Below are positions 1 through 7,750 of a DNA stretch of 64,000 bases, one piece after another (the first letter of the stretch is position 1; each line of letters starts with the position of its first letter). The translations under genes and the position numbers were made by a program. Origin of the DNA: an uncultured Draconibacterium sp. (GTDB taxonomy: Bacteria > Bacteroidota > Bacteroidia > Bacteroidales > Prolixibacteraceae); NCBI GenBank assembly GCA_947492175.1, contig CANLMQ010000006.1:140784-204783 (forward strand), written 5' to 3'. The notes below the pieces were generated by a model. That model searched no databases. It was not told the DNA's origin and saw only the letters and a list, made by a program, of their open reading frames with translations.

Positions 1-791
1 ATTTTGGTAATTTTCATATAAAAAGGCAACAATAGTAGCAGAAGAATTATAACCGGCAAAAGCAAAAAAGCTCTTGCATTAGCCCTCAACCAACCGGGAA
101 CTTTAATCATAGTCGGATATTGCTCAAGAGCCTTATCCAACTTCTCATTAAAATTTTTCGAATAAATCTCTCTTAGTAACCTTTTATCAAAAGATTGCAT
201 TTCTTTTAAATAAAGCTTTTCTCTTTCTTTAAAGGGAATCAAACGAAAAATACTTGCACATATCTCATTATCTTCACACTCATTTTCATCATATTCTTTA
301 TCTCTCCAGAAAGCCGGATATAATGCAAAGGCCAGCATATTTGTCAGATAGTTTTGGTTGAATTCTTCGGGAATTAAAGAGTTATTTAAAGCCAGTTTAA
401 AAAGACCAATTGCATTTGTATTTAAATGCGTATATCTCCAAGAAGATTTAATATCCTGCTTTAGCGATATTATAGGTTTATAACTCAAATAATTAACACT
501 GTCCAGGTAAAATATTTCCAGATTACCTCTGTCTAACTCAGAAAAGCCTATTTGAATAGTTTCGCACAAAGCATTTAGCTGTTTAATTGAATTGGCAACC
601 ATTACCGAATCGGCTGCAGAATAATTACCAAAAAGTTTAATGGTAATATCATTCTCCCAATGTCTCGAATGCTTTGTATTGTATGTTTCAACAATAGCTC
701 TCCACGTTGCTTTAGTTAAGTCTTCATTTTCGTTAGCCTCACAATTAAAAGTAAAACCAAAAAGAAATAAAAAGGGTAGTAAAATCTTCAT
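1..791 (-). CDS. Partial secreted/membrane protein of unknown function, 3' end outside window
   Basis: Translating the minus strand from the ATG at 791 gives at least 263 codons with no stop before the window edge, so the gene is cut at its C-terminus. It opens with a hydrophobic signal sequence (MKILLPFLFLFGFTFNCEA). A soluble region follows that includes an acidic, cysteine-containing patch (ENECEDNEIC). At about residues 242-256 there is a strongly hydrophobic stretch (LLPVIILLLLLLP) that looks like a membrane anchor near the C-terminus, followed by a basic tail. I do not recognise a family. Topology suggests a periplasmic domain with a C-terminal membrane anchor. The gene lies just downstream of the lipoprotein gene 916-1653 on the same strand, 124 nt away, and could be co-transcribed with it. 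Confidence 0.7.
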   Translation of the reverse strand, partial: MKILLPFLFLFGFTFNCEANENEDLTKATWRAIVETYNTKHSRHWENDITIKLFGNYSAADSVMVANSIKQLNALCETIQIGFSELDRGNLEIFYLDSVNYLSYKPIISLKQDIKSSWRYTHLNTNAIGLFKLALNNSLIPEEFNQNYLTNMLAFALYPAFWRDKEYDENECEDNEICASIFRLIPFKEREKLYLKEMQSFDKRLLREIYSKNFNEKLDKALEQYPTMIKVPGWLRANARAFLLLPVIILLLLLLPFYMKITK

Positions 792-915
792 CGCGATAAA
801 TTTATAATTAATATTTTCTCAAAAGAATAATATTGCAATGAAGACTTCAATCAAATTCTGACAAAGTGGTTATTTGCGTGAATGAGTTGGATGATGTAGT
901 AAAATGAAATAAAAA

Positions 916-1653
916 CTAGGGCAAACGAATTGTTTTCGAAACCAAGCCACTGTTGCGGTAACGGGTAGAATAAACGGCAGTAATGGTAACTTTTTGTGTA
1001 TTTGCACTCACAACAATCTCTCCTGCCCCATTCCTTGTTTGTAATCCTTTTAATCCGTTAGGTAAGTATTTTCCTTCGGTCAGGTTGCCGATATAATAAT
1101 CGGTATTGCCCATTTGTTTCGATAATTTTGCAGTTATATAGTACCCGTTGTGTACCCTTTTGCTCGAAACAATTAAAGTTGGTTGAACAATTTCCTTCCC
1201 CGACTTGGAGTATTCTTTCAATCCAACTCCCGGCAAACCTTCCCGATATTCATATACCGCCTGAAGCATTCCATCTTCATGATAGCGTTTACAAATACCG
1301 TGGAGCTTATTATTTTTATACGGCTGTTCTTTCCAAACCATTGGTGTTACACCTTCGGCGGCCATATAATATGTATAGGCTATACCTTCGCGGTTTCCAG
1401 CCACGTGCGGAATAGTAGAATACAAACTTCCGTTACGATAAAATCGTTTTTGAATTCCGTGCTTGATAGATGTACCTTCAACTACCGGTATTTCATATTC
1501 AATTAAGTCCTTCGTATTTTTGTAAGGCTTATATACTATTCGAATACCATCGTCTTTCGGCTCAGGTTGTGAGTTTGAATCATTCCCCGATTTAGTTGAG
1601 CAGCTACAAACAAATATAACCCCGATAAATACAAAAAACAGGTTTGTTCTCAT
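916..1653 (-). CDS. Lipoprotein with YwqK/MORN-like repeats
   Basis: A 245-residue protein with a lipoprotein signal ending in the lipobox VCSC at about residue 18, so probably anchored in the outer or inner membrane. Residues 65-155 carry repeated Gly/Tyr-rich segments of the type K-x-G-x-x-x-x-F/Y-x-x-x-G (KHGIQKRFYRNGSLYS, LHGICKRYHEDGMLQA, GVGLKEYSKSGKE). These are typical of the MORN-like YwqK family. The C-terminal third is beta-rich and unassigned. YwqK-type proteins are often called antitoxin components, but that label rests on one Bacillus context and should not be carried over here. The function is unknown; a beta-repeat cell-envelope protein is the most that can be said. The next gene upstream (1800) is divergent. 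Confidence 0.75.
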   Translation of the reverse strand: MRTNLFFVFIGVIFVCSCSTKSGNDSNSQPEPKDDGIRIVYKPYKNTKDLIEYEIPVVEGTSIKHGIQKRFYRNGSLYSTIPHVAGNREGIAYTYYMAAEGVTPMVWKEQPYKNNKLHGICKRYHEDGMLQAVYEYREGLPGVGLKEYSKSGKEIVQPTLIVSSKRVHNGYYITAKLSKQMGNTDYYIGNLTEGKYLPNGLKGLQTRNGAGEIVVSANTQKVTITAVYSTRYRNSGLVSKTIRLP

Positions 1654-1799
1654 GATGGTTTATTTCTGATAAAGTTAATGATAATAAGAAAAAATAAACA
1701 TGTTGAGAAATCATCATTAGGTTTCTTCCGGTGTGTTGATTTTAAGCCACTTGACTTAAGTTGTATTTATAAGTAACTTGCATACACCATTTTATCATT

Positions 1800-2144
1800 A
1801 TGGACATTGATTTATACATAGAAAAAATCATTCTCACTTATAAATCATCCATTCGTTTTAGAGTTGGATTTGCCGGGCTTATTATTTTTATCGGCTTGCT
1901 TATAATCACGCTAAATGCGCTTAATATACTTGCGTTTCCCGATCAGTTAAAAAGTATTGTCAGTATTTCCGGTACACTGGTTTCTTCAGTTTGTGCTTTC
2001 CCTATAAAAGAGATAGTTGACCGCCGAAACCGAATTCGTTTAATAAATGAATTATCGGAACAATACAAACATTCGGAAGGAGCAGACAGAAAAAAACTGG
2101 AGGAACTGATCTGGAAATTCATCGAAAAAAATGTTGTTGGTTAA
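1800..2144 (+). CDS. Small two-helix membrane protein, unknown family
   Basis: A 114-residue protein. Two hydrophobic segments at about residues 23-45 and 50-68 suggest two membrane helices. The C-terminal 45 residues are charged and helical (KEIVDRRNRIRLINELSEQY and onward) and look cytoplasmic. Its stop codon is separated by only 2 nt from the ATG of the next gene, so the two are almost certainly co-transcribed and translationally coupled. I do not recognise a family. Its tight coupling to the pseudo-NlpC/P60 protein suggests the two act together at the inner membrane, but that is inference. Confidence 0.7.
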   Translation: MDIDLYIEKIILTYKSSIRFRVGFAGLIIFIGLLIITLNALNILAFPDQLKSIVSISGTLVSSVCAFPIKEIVDRRNRIRLINELSEQYKHSEGADRKKLEELIWKFIEKNVVG

Positions 2145-2146
2145 TT

Positions 2147-2836
2147 ATGGAAAATCAAAACGAAAAAATACTGGATAAGTTTCAGGCTGAAGAAAAAAGA
2201 TCAAAGAAGCGGATGTTTTTCTATTCTTCTGTTCCGCTGATTCTGACCCTGATTTTGATTTTAGTTTCGTATATGGCTGTTAATAACGCCAATAAAGAGG
2301 TAAAAGAGCTTCGCGATGAGAAAAAAGCACTTGACACAGAGGTTGAGAAACTCACAAAGGAAATTGATCTGAAAACCGATAGTCTGGCCAATTTAATGGA
2401 GCTGGCAATAAACTATAAAAACAAAAGATACGAGTTTAATTATGCCATCGATAAACAACTCTACTCGCGCTATCCACGTCAAACCGAACTGTTGTCTGAA
2501 ATGAGAGGAATGATCCAGGCGAATAAAGTTAAATGGCACCTTGGCGGCAATTCTCCTGAAGATGGATTCGACTCACCCAGTTTTGCCAGTTTTGTTATAA
2601 ACCGTCATTCCAAAACAAATATTCCGGCCGCCGACCGTTACAAACTCAGGGAAATACTTCCGTCTACTCAAAACCCAAAAGTTGGCGATATTGTATTCTA
2701 CGAACATGGATATGCCATGATTTATTTTGAATACAAAAACGAACCTTTTGTTGTAGGCATGACTCCCCTTGGATTAGCCTCGTTAAAATACGATTTTGGC
2801 CCCAAACGACTTGGTTTTGGGAAAGTCGAGTACTAG
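2147..2836 (+). CDS. Membrane-anchored coiled-coil protein with inactive-looking NlpC/P60-like domain
   Basis: A 229-residue protein with a short cytoplasmic N-terminus, one membrane helix at about residues 24-44, and a coiled coil at 46-88. The C-terminal domain (about 125-229) reads like NlpC/P60. The segment WHLGGNSPEDGFDSPSFASF (130-149) matches the family's catalytic Cys region (GG-x-S/T-P-x-x-G-F-D-C-S-G-F). The following GDIVFY (180-185) and His187 match the G-D-L/I-V-x-F...H segment. The family's nucleophile Cys is replaced by Ser143, and the protein has no cysteine at all, so it is probably a non-catalytic peptidoglycan- or peptide-binding version. It is the second gene of a pair with the small membrane protein at 1800. 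The family assignment rests on motif similarity only. Confidence 0.7.
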   Translation: MENQNEKILDKFQAEEKRSKKRMFFYSSVPLILTLILILVSYMAVNNANKEVKELRDEKKALDTEVEKLTKEIDLKTDSLANLMELAINYKNKRYEFNYAIDKQLYSRYPRQTELLSEMRGMIQANKVKWHLGGNSPEDGFDSPSFASFVINRHSKTNIPAADRYKLREILPSTQNPKVGDIVFYEHGYAMIYFEYKNEPFVVGMTPLGLASLKYDFGPKRLGFGKVEY

Positions 2837-2880
2837 TTCAGACTCTGTTTCTGATCTACAAATACGCTATGAATTTCGGA

Positions 2881-4221
2881 CTATCCAACAACCGGCAAGT
2901 CTATTGGCGTATTACTTTTTACAACAATAAAGCTCGTAATGGCATAATAAGCATTTTTATTATCAGCTGACGATTGCATGTTATTTATCCATGGTTCTAG
3001 CTGATACTTATAACAGAATGATTCACCCGCTTTGGGATAATCAAAAATATCAATTCTAACAGGTACCTCCATGCCCGGACACCATCCGGCTCTGTCGGGC
3101 TGCCAATTCCCATTTTGTGGTTGAACAGGATTCTGGTCACAGCCAATCCCTTTCATATTATGTTCGAACAATGGATTTTCATCAATTAAAACCTGATGCG
3201 TACGAAAACACCATTCGGCACAAGGGCGACCATCCGGATCGTTAGGAGTTGCATGTCCCCAACCTGAAATAGTAGTGCGAATTGTTGTTTCTTCAGCATT
3301 TCCCGGAATGGAAATACACTTATCTAAAACAAAATCATTTTGTACACCATACGGAATTCCCGATAACGAATGTTGTGCATAATCTAAAAGCGGGGCAAGC
3401 GCATAATATTTATAATCGGGGGTTCCTTCAATCACCTCAAAATCCAGGGATAACAGCCATCCATCGGCTCCCCATACTTCAATAAACGAACGCAGGTTAA
3501 CCTCGCCTGTTAAAAGCGATTTAAAATCGGTTACATCTATCGGAAATCCTTTGGGCAATTCCGAATTGTCCACGCCGTAAGGAGTAATAAACCGACCTAT
3601 TTCAAACCATTCTTCTGTTACAGGATCCTGCAGCCTAATGTTTGCAAACATATCCCAGGCATTACATCCTTCTGCCGGACAGCGCAGTTTAACATACATG
3701 GTTATCGTTTCAACTTTCTCAGGATCGGTATTAAAGGTAAAGGAACCTTCTGCTTTTTGACTGTATCCGCCACCAAAAGCTAACCTCTGTTCGCTAAATG
3801 TTGGAATATGAATCAACTTTTCAACACCCACAGCCATTAAATCGTAAGTAACTGAAGTAATATTTTCTCCTGAAACAGTAAGTATCCCATTTAGCGCCCC
3901 CACTGAAGTTGGTGCGCATCGTATTTTTAGTTTTACTCCTCCATTAGCTTTATCAGCAGAAAGAGATACTTGTTTTGAATAAGAACCATTATCGACAGCA
4001 ATCTCAAAATCGCCGGAAACTTCTGCAAGTACAGACTGAGATACAGCATCGCCTGTTAAAGTTAGTTCCTGAGCCAGAGAAGGAGCATTCATTCCAACTT
4101 TTCCGAAGTCTTCTATTGAACCTTTTACTGAAATACTCCCCGGATCGATTTCCGGAGTTTTGTTATCGCAAGATGTAAATAAGATTACACAAAAAAGAAG
4201 AATTAATTGAATGTGTTTCAT
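2881..4221 (-). CDS. PNGase F-like peptide-N4-(N-acetyl-beta-glucosaminyl)asparagine amidase, lipoprotein
   Basis: A 446-residue lipoprotein (lipobox LFTSC, Cys18). Residues about 27-133 form an Ig/BACON-like beta domain. Residues 138-446 match Elizabethkingia PNGase F closely along the whole length, for example TISGWGHATP and DRAGWCPGM. PNGase F removes intact N-glycans from asparagine. The residues corresponding to its catalytic Asp60 and Glu206 are present (Asp190 in CNAWD, Glu336 in CAEWCFRTH), as is the Glu118 equivalent (Glu248). The three disulfide pairs are also kept (C181-C186, C334-C338, C361-C381), so the enzyme should be active. The extra N-terminal domain is absent from the classical enzyme and may present the catalytic domain at the cell surface. 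It is a single gene, about 2 kb from the glycan-utilisation locus it may serve. Confidence 0.93.
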   Translation of the reverse strand: MKHIQLILLFCVILFTSCDNKTPEIDPGSISVKGSIEDFGKVGMNAPSLAQELTLTGDAVSQSVLAEVSGDFEIAVDNGSYSKQVSLSADKANGGVKLKIRCAPTSVGALNGILTVSGENITSVTYDLMAVGVEKLIHIPTFSEQRLAFGGGYSQKAEGSFTFNTDPEKVETITMYVKLRCPAEGCNAWDMFANIRLQDPVTEEWFEIGRFITPYGVDNSELPKGFPIDVTDFKSLLTGEVNLRSFIEVWGADGWLLSLDFEVIEGTPDYKYYALAPLLDYAQHSLSGIPYGVQNDFVLDKCISIPGNAEETTIRTTISGWGHATPNDPDGRPCAEWCFRTHQVLIDENPLFEHNMKGIGCDQNPVQPQNGNWQPDRAGWCPGMEVPVRIDIFDYPKAGESFCYKYQLEPWINNMQSSADNKNAYYAITSFIVVKSNTPIDLPVVG

Positions 4222-4538
4222 AATAGTCGTAGTTCATTATATCATAAAAGTTGCGGTGCAAAGTTCGTTTTTTTTCACATAATAAATAATTTTAATATGT
4301 TTTTTTATTAGTTTATTTATTTTACAAACTAAGAATTCTACAATTTTAGTGATACACAGAGAATTACTTTAAATTACTCTATTGAGCCAGTCTGCGTATC
4401 TGGAAAAAGTACGACAGTGAAACTAATTAAGGTCTGATTAAGCGGAACTTAAATGAAATATGGTGTAGCTAAATAATGAACAAAGATTTAAGAAGATCTC
4501 TGAGTCACACTATTTTTTAATCACTACCTCATAATTGG
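4222..4538. other. AT-rich intergenic region
   Basis: No gene is seen. On the minus strand a GAACTTTG sequence at 4266-4259, 38 nt before the PNGase F start codon, matches five of the six fixed positions of the Bacteroidota -7 consensus TAnnTTTG and may be its promoter. No clear -33 TTG lies at the usual distance. The rest is AT-rich and holds nothing I can name. Confidence 0.3.
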
Positions 4539-4946
4539 TCACAAATTATTCGAGGTATGTTTTTTACCTGTGAAATACTTCTCCATTTTTTTATCTGAAT
4601 GCTCTTCTATTCGTAAAAGAAAAACAGCTACCCAAAGTCTGTTCTTAGGGATTGTAAAATCTAAATTCTGATGTTTCATAGGGAATGTTACTGCAGTACC
4701 TGCCGATAAATCGCCGGCCACTTCCATAGCTTCGTGTACAGACTTGAAAAACTCATCATCCTTTCCAAGTTTTTTCAGATAATCAAAATACCTTCCAACT
4801 GGTTTCAATTTCAATTTTTTATAATTTTCCACATTGTAATAAACTGAATCCTTATAACGAACTGCTTTCACTCCTTTACTTAGTCGCCAAAATTCATTAA
4901 AAACAATGGAATCCATACTTTCAAAAAACTGATACTTTTCTTCCAC
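4539..4946 (-). CDS. Hypothetical protein, GTG start or 5'-truncated
   Basis: A 135-residue soluble protein without a signal peptide and without a family I recognise; it is rich in Lys, Phe and Tyr. No ATG lies in frame near the start. The only candidate is GTG at 4946 (gtg gaa gaa aag), and the frame stays open upstream to a TAG at about 4994. It lies about 60 nt behind the lipoprotein gene 5005-5535 on the same strand and is probably its operon partner. The missing ATG could mean a true GTG start, or that an original N-terminus was lost by a frameshift near 4990. Confidence in the reading frame is moderate because codon use looks normal for the genome; confidence in the start is low. Confidence 0.5.
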   Translation of the reverse strand: MEEKYQFFESMDSIVFNEFWRLSKGVKAVRYKDSVYYNVENYKKLKLKPVGRYFDYLKKLGKDDEFFKSVHEAMEVAGDLSAGTAVTFPMKHQNLDFTIPKNRLWVAVFLLRIEEHSDKKMEKYFTGKKHTSNNL

Positions 4947-5004
4947 TTCGAAAGGAACAAGAAATTCAGAACTGGCCAGATAATTTACAGCCTATCACCC
5001 AAAA

Positions 5005-5535
5005 TTATTTAAGCTCCTTAAAACGATGCATTACCGATTTAATTAGCAATTTTTCTTTCTTGCTCTTTTCTGATGTATATTTCCATTCTTCTATAATCAA
5101 ATCTATTTTTTTTCTCTCTACCGCGTAGTATTCAGCAAGAATGGGAATATTAGTTTCTTCGCTAATGATATTATCGAAAGCTATAAAAGTCTTCGACAAA
5201 TTATCATTGTTTTCATTTATAAGGTAGGATAACATATAATCATCTAGCAATTCCATTGTCAAAATTAACCTAGTTCTTTTGTCTAAAGCTTTACTCGCTA
5301 ATTTTTTTTCCAATACAGGAATTACCTCATTGAATGTATAAGTTGAGCCAATTTGCCTAATTTCTTTTAAAATTATTTCTAAAGAATCATTCTGTTCCCA
5401 AACTTCATCATTGAACTCATTTTTTTTAATCGTTTTAGTTTCTTTGGGTTGGGAATTCTCATTTGACTTATTATGCTTACAACCAATAACGACCATCCCG
5501 ATAAGAACCAGTAATAAGAATGTGTTTGTTTTCAT
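5005..5535 (-). CDS. Hypothetical lipoprotein
   Basis: A 176-residue protein with a clear lipoprotein signal (hydrophobic residues 5-16, lipobox VIGC, Cys19), then a low-complexity Lys/Asn/Glu linker to about residue 40 and an all-helical acidic/basic domain. No family is recognised. It is the first gene downstream, on its strand, of the two 21-nt-period arrays at 5672-6165, which lie 137 nt or more before its start. The arrays therefore sit in its upstream region, although no link to expression can be shown from sequence. The gene 4539-4946 follows. Confidence 0.65.
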   Translation of the reverse strand: MKTNTFLLLVLIGMVVIGCKHNKSNENSQPKETKTIKKNEFNDEVWEQNDSLEIILKEIRQIGSTYTFNEVIPVLEKKLASKALDKRTRLILTMELLDDYMLSYLINENNDNLSKTFIAFDNIISEETNIPILAEYYAVERKKIDLIIEEWKYTSEKSKKEKLLIKSVMHRFKELK

Positions 5536-5671
5536 AGGTTTTTGGCTTAAATATATTAAACAACATAATTAAAACCTACAATTCTGCTGAACAACAAATA
5601 ATAGTTATTGCACTATTTTCAGAATAACATGGATCAGAAACAGTTAGTTGAACACTCTCCAAAGTTTAATG

Positions 5672-5960
5672 GATAGACTCGTTTTTACTTGCGAGAAACC
5701 ACTTTTTAGTCCCGGGAAAACGTTTTTTAATAGAGAAAATCTAATTCGCAGCCTCTAAAAATCGATTCGTATCTATGAAAAAATGGTTTGTGGTCTTTAC
5801 GAAACGGTTTCTGGTTACCAAAAAATGGTTTTTAATAGATAAAAACTATGTTGTAGCCTCTGGAAATCGATTTTTATCGATAAGCAAACGGTTTTTACTG
5901 CCTGCAAAACGTTTTTTTAAGGTTGCGAAACGAGTTATAATCTTGCTGAAAAGGGTAATG
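5672..5960. repeat. Degenerate tandem array, exact 21-nt period (array 1)
   Basis: About 13 units repeat in exact 21-nt register. A TTT/TTC triplet (occasionally GTT or GTA) occurs at 5682, 5703, 5724, 5745, 5766, 5787, 5808, 5829, 5850, 5871, 5892, 5913, 5934 and 5955. Each is normally preceded by an A-rich core such as CGAAACGG, AAAAATGG or GAAATCGA. The rest of each unit is variable. Read in frame the array gives heptads ending KKW, TKR, GNR or SKR. An in-frame TAA at about 5742 breaks this reading and several units have diverged, so I treat it as DNA-level structure and not a gene. 21 bp is two turns of B-DNA. Confidence 0.85.
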
Positions 5961-5968
5961 ACGTGAAT

Positions 5969-6165
5969 TAAGTCCCGTACTCACCAAGAAACGCCTATTG
6001 CTCACCCATTGGCCCCAATCAGTCACTAAAAGGAATCATTTACTCTCCAAATGGCCCCAATCAATCACTAAAAGGAACCATTTACTCTCCAAATGGAGCC
6101 AATCAATCACCAAAAGGAACCAATTGCTCACCAAATGGGACCAATCAGTTACCAAAAGACCGAAA
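5969..6165. repeat. Tandem array, 42-nt unit made of two 21-nt halves (array 2)
   Basis: Core positions recur at exact 21-nt steps: GGCCCC at 6011 and 6053, GGAGCC at 6095, GGGACC at 6137. Between them lie GGAATC at 6032, GGAACC at 6074 and 6116, and GACC at 6158. The two alternating half-units (TGGCCCCAATCAnTCACTAAA and AGGAACCATTTACTCTCCAAA types) give a 42-nt higher-order repeat that is better conserved than array 1. The shared core ACNAAANGG appears in both arrays, so they are probably related families placed end to end. Array 2 starts a few bases after array 1 ends and stops against the terminator at 6163-6203. Confidence 0.88.
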
Positions 6166-6203
6166 AAAAAGACCCCGCGGCAAGAATTAAACTTGCGGCG
6201 GGG
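6163..6203 (-). terminator. Rho-independent terminator of the M60-like gene
   Basis: On the minus strand a GC-rich hairpin (arms 6203-6192 and 6184-6173, one mismatch, 7-nt loop) is followed directly by eight T residues (6170-6163). It lies 72 nt after the stop codon of the gene 6275-7729 and before the 21-nt arrays, so it separates the arrays from that transcript. Confidence 0.85.
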
Positions 6204-6274
6204 CCAATAGATTCAGGGATTTTGGTTGTTTTATTGATACTGAGATTGAATAAAAAACAAGCCTCCCTCAGTAT

Positions 6275-7729
6275 TTATAAGTTTATTGCTATTTCAGCTT
6301 TAGTTCTGTCCACGTTCATTCCGTGTTTGTTAAACCAGCCAAAGAGGTCTTTTCCCATTGCCATGCTTAACAGAGCAACAGTATTGTTCATATCGTATTT
6401 TGTTATCGCACTTTCTGTGGCATATTTGCGTTTCATTTTAAAATAATCCGCTACAATATCCGGATTTTCTTTGCGCAACTGTTCAAATACCCAATAGGTT
6501 TTCCCCCAGTGAATATTGTTTTTTGCACCATTATCCAATTCTTCCCCACTACCGGTTAAATTTCCTCTTATATCGTAGTTCTTCATAGAAGAGTCGTACT
6601 TTGTTGCACGTGCAATGGTCCGTTCAATTCTTCTCATCGCTTCTTCTTCATGGCCCATGTCCATCATAACCAAATTACCTACATAGGTTGCAATAGGCTC
6701 GTTCCAAACTTCGGCAAAAGGAAGCACCCACGAGTGAACCGATTCGTGTGTCAGAAACTCAATCATTCCATCTTCTTTTTCAGGAAATCCGCCCCACCAA
6801 ACGGCCAGAGCCACAACTTTCCCGCTGGAAAAGCCTCCTCCACCAGTGGCCAGCAAAGTAATTTGCGAAGCCATTCCGGGCGATAAAGGGACTCCCATTC
6901 GTTTTTCAATAAACGGAAACGATCGTTTATATACATCAACCATTGCATTGGCATAGGGTTTCATATAATCGTTGTAACTTAATTGAAACGTACCGTGGTC
7001 GTCATTGTATTCCAGGTCTTCAATGCCCTGTCCTTTAAACTCCTTCGCCGGATCTACTGTTTTCCCTGAGGCCACCTCGCGTAAAAGAGGTTGCCAGATT
7101 TTTGCATTTATGGAATCGCGCGCACTTGGGTGACTTCCGGCCAACGAACGAGACGAAACCAACAAGGTTCCTTTTCCTACTCTTTTGCGGGCCATTACAG
7201 CTTTTTGTTCAGCATCTTTTATTAATACGTCCCATGCCTCAGTATTATCCAACGAAAGTACAGCTCCGCCCTTACCTTCAATTTCAGTTTGAGCAATTTT
7301 TGCCGATCCCGACAAAGGATGTTTGGCTTCTGCTGTAAATTGTGCTCCGAAGTTTTGTAAGAGTTCATTTTGCGATTTGGCTTTCTCGTTTCCAAAAACC
7401 ACTACTCCGCCACCATCTGCTAAAAAATTACCAATGGCAGCAACATCTTCAAGAGTATACGAAATACGAGAGTTGCAATCGAGTAATACCAATAGATTGG
7501 CATTCGACAAATCCTGGTTATAAAGGTTACACCAGTTTGTGGCCCACTTTTGCCCCGGAAGATATTGTTTGTGAAAACGGTTATCGGCATAAAACGAAAA
7601 CTCGTGCGACAAATCGGTTACAACATGAATTGTTTCCGTTTCCTTCCAATCAGCGTCCGGAGTAGAACAACTTAATTGAATCAATAATATAGCGATAAGG
7701 CCCAGCCCCCAAATAGTTTTATCTTTCAT
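6275..7729 (-). CDS. M60-like zinc metallopeptidase lipoprotein with N-terminal class I amidotransferase-like domain
   Basis: The ATG at 7729 gives a lipoprotein signal with lipobox QLSC; an upstream TTG at 7741 is less likely. The first 230 or so residues form an alpha/beta domain (LLVLLDCNS, FLADGGGVVVFGNE) like the ThuA/class I glutamine-amidotransferase fold found in front of several secreted peptidases. The C-terminal half has the zinc motif HESVH (about residue 328) and a third ligand candidate Glu in WNEPIATY 11 residues later. This fits the M60 pattern HExxHx(8,28)E, whose members cleave mucin-like glycoproteins. It is paralogous to the gene 12498-14252. It sits 21 nt behind the propeller-like gene and ends the locus at a strong terminator. 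Confidence 0.75.
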   Translation of the reverse strand: MKDKTIWGLGLIAILLIQLSCSTPDADWKETETIHVVTDLSHEFSFYADNRFHKQYLPGQKWATNWCNLYNQDLSNANLLVLLDCNSRISYTLEDVAAIGNFLADGGGVVVFGNEKAKSQNELLQNFGAQFTAEAKHPLSGSAKIAQTEIEGKGGAVLSLDNTEAWDVLIKDAEQKAVMARKRVGKGTLLVSSRSLAGSHPSARDSINAKIWQPLLREVASGKTVDPAKEFKGQGIEDLEYNDDHGTFQLSYNDYMKPYANAMVDVYKRSFPFIEKRMGVPLSPGMASQITLLATGGGGFSSGKVVALAVWWGGFPEKEDGMIEFLTHESVHSWVLPFAEVWNEPIATYVGNLVMMDMGHEEEAMRRIERTIARATKYDSSMKNYDIRGNLTGSGEELDNGAKNNIHWGKTYWVFEQLRKENPDIVADYFKMKRKYATESAITKYDMNNTVALLSMAMGKDLFGWFNKHGMNVDRTKAEIAINL

Positions 7730-7750
7730 AATTAAACACAATTTTTCTCC

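Noticed and set aside
916..1653. Antitoxin assignment of the YwqK-like lipoprotein
   Set aside because: There is no toxin gene next to it, and the repeats are common in envelope proteins of this phylum.
5672..6165. CRISPR array
   Set aside because: The period is 21 nt, there is no 25-40-nt invariant repeat with unique spacers, and no cas gene lies nearby.
5775..6210. Open frames of 63 and 70 codons over arrays 1 and 2, with heptads such as TKR and KKW
   Set aside because: An open frame is expected whenever a stop-free 21-nt unit is repeated. Array 1 contains a stop in the same frame upstream, the units diverge without codon-type bias, and no signal or ribosome-binding context supports a start. 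I keep the coding option only as a refuting test.
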